Of a stretch of 7,314 nucleotides of DNA, positions 6,429 through 7,314 are shown one piece after another. This DNA comes from a bacterium (lineage in GTDB: Bacteria > Oederibacteriota > PGYV01 > DSBP01). The notes below the pieces were generated by a model. That model had not been told where the DNA came from and ran no database searches. It was given only the letters and a program-made list of their open reading frames with translations. The first letter of the stretch is position 1. Each line of letters begins with the position of its first letter. The position numbers and the translations under genes were made by a program. The stretch covers positions 1-7,314 of the forward strand of contig DSBP01000090.1 in NCBI GenBank assembly GCA_011049465.1, written 5' to 3'.

Positions 6429-6659
6429 ATGTGTCTTGCAATACCCGGGAAGGTAATATCGTCGGAGGGGACGACAGCTGACGTTGATTTTGACGGCGCG
6501 AAAAGGAAAGTGAACATCTCGCTTGTGCCGGATATTCAAAAGGGCGAGTACTGCCTTGTCCACGCGGGGTTTGCCATTGAAAAGATTGACGAGGAATACG
6601 CCATGGAAACAAAAAAATATTTAAAGGAGCTTCAGGATGCCGCGGACGGGGATAAATGA
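6429..6659 (+). CDS. hypC: HypC/HupF hydrogenase maturation chaperone
   Basis: HypC is a small chaperone that, with HypD, holds the Fe(CN)2CO group and delivers it to the large subunit of [NiFe] hydrogenase. The 76-aa product has the family N-terminus MCLAIPGKV. Cys2, exposed once the initiator Met is removed, is the essential residue. DFDGAKRKVNISLVPD (20-35) and the signature GEYCLVHAGFAIEKID (39-54), with His45, are also present. Length is typical for the family. The start at 6429 is chosen because Cys2 must be next to the initiator Met and because AGGAGG precedes it. An in-frame ATG 33 codons upstream translates repeat DNA and is rejected. The last 23 bp overlap hypD. HypC and its paralogue HybG cannot be told apart here, but one copy beside hypF and hypD is normally HypC. 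Confidence 0.96.
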   Translation: MCLAIPGKVISSEGTTADVDFDGAKRKVNISLVPDIQKGEYCLVHAGFAIEKIDEEYAMETKKYLKELQDAADGDK

Positions 6660-7314
6660 GAAAAAAGAGGCGGCCCGCCTCATTGACGCGGTAAAAGCGC
6701 GCGCTGAAGGCTTTAAGAGGCCGGTTAACATAATGGAAATCTGCGGGACGCACACAATGGATATATCACGGTACGGGCTGCGTAGGCTCCTTCCCAAAAA
6801 CATAAACCTGATATCAGGGCCGGGCTGCCCTGTATGCGTGTGCCCGATAGAAGAGATAGACAGGGCAGTTGAAATCTCAATGATGCCCGGCGTTATAACA
6901 GCCACGTTCGGCGATATGATGAGGGTGCCGGGGACAAGGGAGACTTTGAATTCGGCAAAGATGAAGGGTGCTGACATAAGGGTTGTTTACTCGCCCGAAG
7001 ACGCTGTTGATATGGCGGCTCAGAACCCGGAAAAAAAGGTTGTTTTTCTCGGCATAGGTTTTGAGACGACAGCGCCGGCTGTGGCAGTCACTGTAAGGGA
7101 CGCGAAGAAAAAAGGGATAAAGAACTTCTTTGTCCTTCCAATGTTCAAGACGGTAATACCTCCCATGGAAGCGCTTTTATCGGATGAAGCGCTGAAGCTT
7201 GACGGGTTCATCGCGCCCGGACACGTAAGCGCGATAATCGGAGCAAAGCCCTATGAATACCTCACGGAAAAATATAAAAAACCCTGCGTAATCACGGGCT
7301 TTGAGGCGCTTGAC
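6637..7314 (+). CDS. hypD: HypD Fe-S maturation protein (3' end beyond window)
   Basis: HypD is the redox-active scaffold which, with HypC, assembles the Fe(CN)2CO moiety using cyanide delivered by HypE. The frame is open from 6637 to the window end, giving 226 residues of a protein normally about 360 long. Family motifs visible are MEICGTHTM (33-41, with the essential Cys36), LISGPGCPVCVCP (58-70; Cys64 and Cys67), GIGFETTAPA, APGHVSAIIG and CVITGFEALD at the cut. The C-terminal [4Fe-4S] cysteines lie outside the window. The ATG at 6637 sits inside hypC with AAAGGAG (6623-6629) 7 nt upstream, also inside hypC, so translation is probably coupled. The usual 30 or so residues precede the first cysteine motif, supporting this start. 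Cys69, in CPVCVCP, replaces the Thr most common there. HypE would be expected next but is not in view. Confidence 0.95.
   Translation, partial: MPRTGINEKKEAARLIDAVKARAEGFKRPVNIMEICGTHTMDISRYGLRRLLPKNINLISGPGCPVCVCPIEEIDRAVEISMMPGVITATFGDMMRVPGTRETLNSAKMKGADIRVVYSPEDAVDMAAQNPEKKVVFLGIGFETTAPAVAVTVRDAKKKGIKNFFVLPMFKTVIPPMEALLSDEALKLDGFIAPGHVSAIIGAKPYEYLTEKYKKPCVITGFEALD

Noticed and set aside
6193..6753. 186-codon open frame on the minus strand across hypF, the repeats, hypC and hypD
   Set aside because: It runs opposite three conserved genes and includes the translated palindromic repeat (TLPSPLKGEG-like), a well-known spurious product.

Overview
The window is a compact, all-plus-strand stretch of bacterial chromosome with six protein genes, the last one cut by the window end. 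From left to right it holds: a promoter and long leader (1-245); gdhA, an NADP-type glutamate dehydrogenase (246-1583); an 8-bp-overlapping gene pair encoding the two subunits of an NfnAB/SudAB-type flavin and iron-sulfur oxidoreductase (1692-3948), of which the second is often auto-annotated as 'glutamate synthase GltA'; then hypF (4026-6290), hypC (6429-6659) and the first 226 codons of hypD (6637-7314), which make the Fe(CN)2CO ligand set of [NiFe] hydrogenases. All are recognisable, apparently intact members of known families.

Organism: a bacterium, very probably with an anaerobic or H2-linked metabolism, because an Nfn-type ferredoxin/NAD(P)H enzyme and hydrogenase maturation genes sit together. 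Base composition is intermediate, with frequent ATA (Ile) and AGG/AGA (Arg) codons. Two intergenic repeats are of kinds I associate with genomes of Nitrospirota, Desulfobacterota, Omnitrophota and similar groups: an AT-rich 'TTTTGAATTTGCAAG' inverted repeat and a 'CCCTCTCCC..GGGAGAGGG' palindrome. That placement is an impression, not a result.

How the genes fit together: GdhA consumes NADPH and ammonium to make glutamate. An NfnAB-type enzyme can make NADPH from NADH plus reduced ferredoxin, or run in reverse. The Hyp proteins mature the [NiFe] hydrogenases that would connect H2 to the same ferredoxin/NAD(P)H pools. No glutaminase/FMN-domain large subunit of glutamate synthase is present, so the 473-aa protein is more likely part of a two-subunit Nfn/Sud enzyme than of a GOGAT.

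The least explained parts are non-coding: an array of AACAGT-type repeats directly abutting a near-consensus sigma-70 promoter; a roughly 120-nt leader before gdhA with two hairpins that share almost the same loop; a strong 11-bp hairpin without a U-tract between gdhA and the nfn pair; an AT-rich inverted repeat that provides the last codons and stop of nfnB; and two inverted copies of a REP-like palindrome inside the hyp cluster that create a false in-frame N-terminal extension on hypC. I see no wholly new protein system, mobile-element gene, CRISPR array or RNA gene here.
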